Assembly: GCA_036736205.1 (NCBI GenBank)
Contig: DAINMX010000181.1
Span: 1 to 13,857 of the forward strand
Length of the DNA stretch: 13,857 bases
Origin: XYA12-FULL-58-9 sp001798605
GTDB lineage: Bacteria; Myxococcota; XYA12-FULL-58-9
Direction of reading: 5' to 3'
Positions 13,555 to 13,857 of the stretch are shown here, one piece after another. Under the pieces are notes generated by a model. It was not told the origin of the DNA. It worked only from the letters and a program-made list of their open reading frames with translations, and searched no databases. The translations under genes were made by a program, and so were the position numbers. Position 1 is the first letter of the stretch; each line of letters starts with the position of its first letter.

Positions 13555-13857
13555 GTGTCGCAAACGTATTCGTATCTTCATTCATCAACCCCATGGAGAT
13601 GGGGGGCAGTGCACAGCCCCACGAGATTGCGCGCGTCGACGCGGCCGCCGCGGGCACGGGTGCTCGGATGTGGTGCAGATGTTGCGCCGCACGGGTGCTG
13701 CAGGGCACCTGACAACGACCGCCGCCGTGTTCGAGCAGCCGCTGAGCAGTTCATCGATCAGCTCATGCAGTTATGGAGCGAGCCCTACTATGTCTGCCTG
13801 CCGAGCGCGGCCGAGCGACACGGTGCGGCCCATCAACGGCCCCAGGCGACCCAGGTC
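13555..13857 (+). CDS. Open frame ending in an AbiEi-like antitoxin segment (partial at right edge, possibly decayed)
   Basis: A frame starts with GTG immediately after the hicA stop, in the same frame, and stays open for 101 codons to the window edge. From about 13732 it reads RAAAEQFIDQLMQLWSE and then PYYVCLPSAAERHGAAHQRP. This resembles the conserved core of AbiEi-type antitoxins (FIDxLMxxL..PYYVGLLSAAALHGAAHQxP). AbiEi normally has a winged helix-turn-helix N-terminus and regulates and neutralises the AbiEii nucleotidyltransferase. The first about 60 codons here do not look like such a domain, so the true start may lie elsewhere, the N-terminus may be frameshifted, or only a fragment may remain. 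The GTG start is therefore doubtful. The 13555-13730 stretch holds nothing else I can assign apart from a short hairpin (CCCCAT/ATGGGG, 13589-13604). Confidence 0.45.
   Translation, partial: MSQTYSYLHSSTPWRWGAVHSPTRLRASTRPPRARVLGCGADVAPHGCCRAPDNDRRRVRAAAEQFIDQLMQLWSEPYYVCLPSAAERHGAAHQRPQATQV

Noticed and set aside
13499..13708. 69-codon minus-strand frame after hicA
   Set aside because: It overlaps the end of hicA, is alanine- and arginine-rich in a GC-rich stretch and matches nothing I recognise.
11615..13857. Insertion sequence or phage as the cause of the gene mixture
   Set aside because: No transposase, integrase or terminal inverted repeats could be found on either strand.

Overview
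The window looks like a chromosomal segment from a bacterium of the former Deltaproteobacteria (Myxococcota/Bradymonadota-like). This is inferred from family content: a very large Ser/Thr kinase-ATPase-TPR protein, a short PilZ protein, a long lipoprotein, and relics of deltaproteobacterial-type polysaccharide genes. GC content looks moderately high by eye. No rRNA, tRNA, CRISPR array, transposase or phage gene was seen.

Left half (1-7355, all minus strand, reading right to left): a diacylglycerol-kinase-like lipid kinase, a lytic murein transglycosylase, a 1209-residue Ser/Thr protein kinase fused to an NTPase and TPR repeats, and a long putative lipoprotein that runs off the left edge. Gaps of 109, 90 and 49 nt suggest they are at least partly co-transcribed. 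A divergent intergenic region (7356-7697) holds a cluster of inverted TTCGCAC/GTGCGAA boxes; one 9-mer of it, GTGCGAAAC, recurs in front of the transglycosylase.

Middle (7698-11614, plus strand): an RluA-family pseudouridine synthase, a PilZ-domain protein and a class A penicillin-binding protein (PBP1A type), closely spaced and probably one transcription unit. Together with the minus-strand genes this makes a divergent cluster rich in envelope functions: peptidoglycan synthesis and cleavage, lipid phosphorylation and signalling.

Right end (11615-13857) is different: a graveyard of polysaccharide genes carrying small toxin-antitoxin-like modules. Two minus-strand relics are readable: a frameshifted, internally deleted piece of a Wzz/Wzc-type tyrosine autokinase (about 11776-12062) and a roughly 70-codon piece of GDP-mannose 4,6-dehydratase (about 12855-13067). 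Between and beside them lie, on the plus strand, a 52-codon gene overlapping a small nucleotidyltransferase gene (candidate TA-like pair), a hicBA pair, and at the right edge a reading frame whose last part resembles AbiEi antitoxins. An 8-bp tandem repeat (12067-12120) sits at the edge of the autokinase relic. The most interesting material is this decayed and re-colonised polysaccharide locus and the 52-aa/nucleotidyltransferase pair.
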